This document shows, in pieces, positions 63,791 through 64,000 of a DNA stretch of 64,000 nt. How positions within the stretch are numbered: position 1 is the first letter of the stretch; each line of letters opens with the position of its first letter. The notes under the pieces are model-generated. The model was not told where the DNA came from, made no database searches, and was given only the letters and a program-made list of their open reading frames with translations. Both the position numbers and the translations under genes were made by a program. The stretch is from positions 4,448,886 to 4,512,885 of the forward strand of contig NZ_LFJC01000003.1 of assembly GCF_002776695.1 (NCBI RefSeq), read 5' to 3'. This stretch comes from Bradyrhizobium nitroreducens (GTDB taxonomy: Bacteria; Pseudomonadota; Alphaproteobacteria; Rhizobiales; Xanthobacteraceae).

Positions 63791-63920
63791 TATCTCTTTG
63801 TTGGTTCCGTTCTTTTGCACATACTCAACCAATATTAAACGCTTTGCGGTGAAGCTGGCACCATTCCGAAATGGCGCATCACACCTCGTGCGCGCCCTTC
63901 CTGTATGAAGGCCTGTTTTC

Positions 63921-64000
63921 ATGGATGATCTGTTGCGGGAGTTTCTGACGGAGACCAGCGAGAGCCTGGACACCGTGGACAATCAATTGGTGAAGTTCGA
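63921..64000 (+). CDS. cheA: Chemotaxis histidine kinase CheA (only the first 26 codons in view)
   Basis: The frame starts MDDLLREFLTETSESLDTVD and continues NQLVKF to the window edge. This is the usual N terminus of alphaproteobacterial CheA, at the beginning of its Hpt domain. A GAAGG site precedes the ATG. The 3' part is outside the window. Confidence 0.75.
   Translation, partial: MDDLLREFLTETSESLDTVDNQLVKF

Overview
The window looks like chromosomal DNA of a high-GC alphaproteobacterium of the Bradyrhizobium group. The evidence is a roughly 1000-residue minimal PutA next to an Lrp regulator, a ChpT/CheA boundary, a DUF1134 (EipA-type) envelope protein, DUF3551 and DUF3606 small proteins, a hydrophobic membrane-anchored redox cyclase of the rhizobial CyaC type, and many short palindromic intergenic repeats of the kinds scattered through Bradyrhizobium genomes. 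This is an inference from gene content; no rRNA or species marker is present. I see no CRISPR array, transposase, phage module or replication origin.

Region by region. 1-5 kb: the end of a molybdenum hydroxylase large subunit and an enoyl-CoA hydratase / paired acyl-CoA dehydrogenase operon. 5-7.3 kb: a LemA/TPM-domain envelope cluster. 7.3-12.8 kb: a membrane protein, a secreted haem-motif protein, a small membrane protein, a GST and a class III CoA-transferase. 12.8-16.9 kb: putA, its divergent Lrp-type regulator, and a cold-shock gene. 17-20.7 kb: a periplasmic sulfite dehydrogenase pair (SorAB type) and a three-part diheme anchor / 2Fe-2S / adenylate cyclase protein. 21-28.3 kb: a GT39-type glycosyltransferase, the YcjF-YcjX pair, a haemolysin III protein, and two SDR genes around a MarR gene with a perfect 29-bp palindromic operator. 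28.4-37.4 kb: catabolic genes (benzoylformate decarboxylase; a LysR-controlled hydratase / CoA-transferase / acyl-CoA dehydrogenase operon; two tandem cytochromes P450). 37.7-40 kb: DUF898 and M48 peptidase membrane proteins. 40.2-43.5 kb: a upp / URC4 / URC1 cluster, which matches the uracil catabolism (URC) pathway rather than riboflavin synthesis. 43.8-46.7 kb: a threonine-synthase-like enzyme, a YheO/DauR-type regulator and a D-threonine-aldolase-type enzyme. 46.7-50.1 kb: DUF2927, L,D-transpeptidase and a TPP enzyme. 50.1-56.8 kb: an island of small, poorly characterised genes, including a possible PD-(D/E)XK protein, tiny membrane proteins and a decayed DUF6894 relic. 57-64 kb: an SDR, an outer-membrane barrel, tRNA-Val(CAC), a coiled-coil protein, a DUF1134 protein, a YHS protein, CysQ, ChpT and the first codons of CheA.

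The strongest candidates for interesting biology are the redox-sensing cyclase at 18952-20685 and the uracil catabolism cluster at 40185-43474. A further feature is the way palindromic repeats have settled directly on gene ends. They supply the likely start codon of one gene and the stop codons of two others. All functional statements rest on motifs and family knowledge read by eye; no searches were run.
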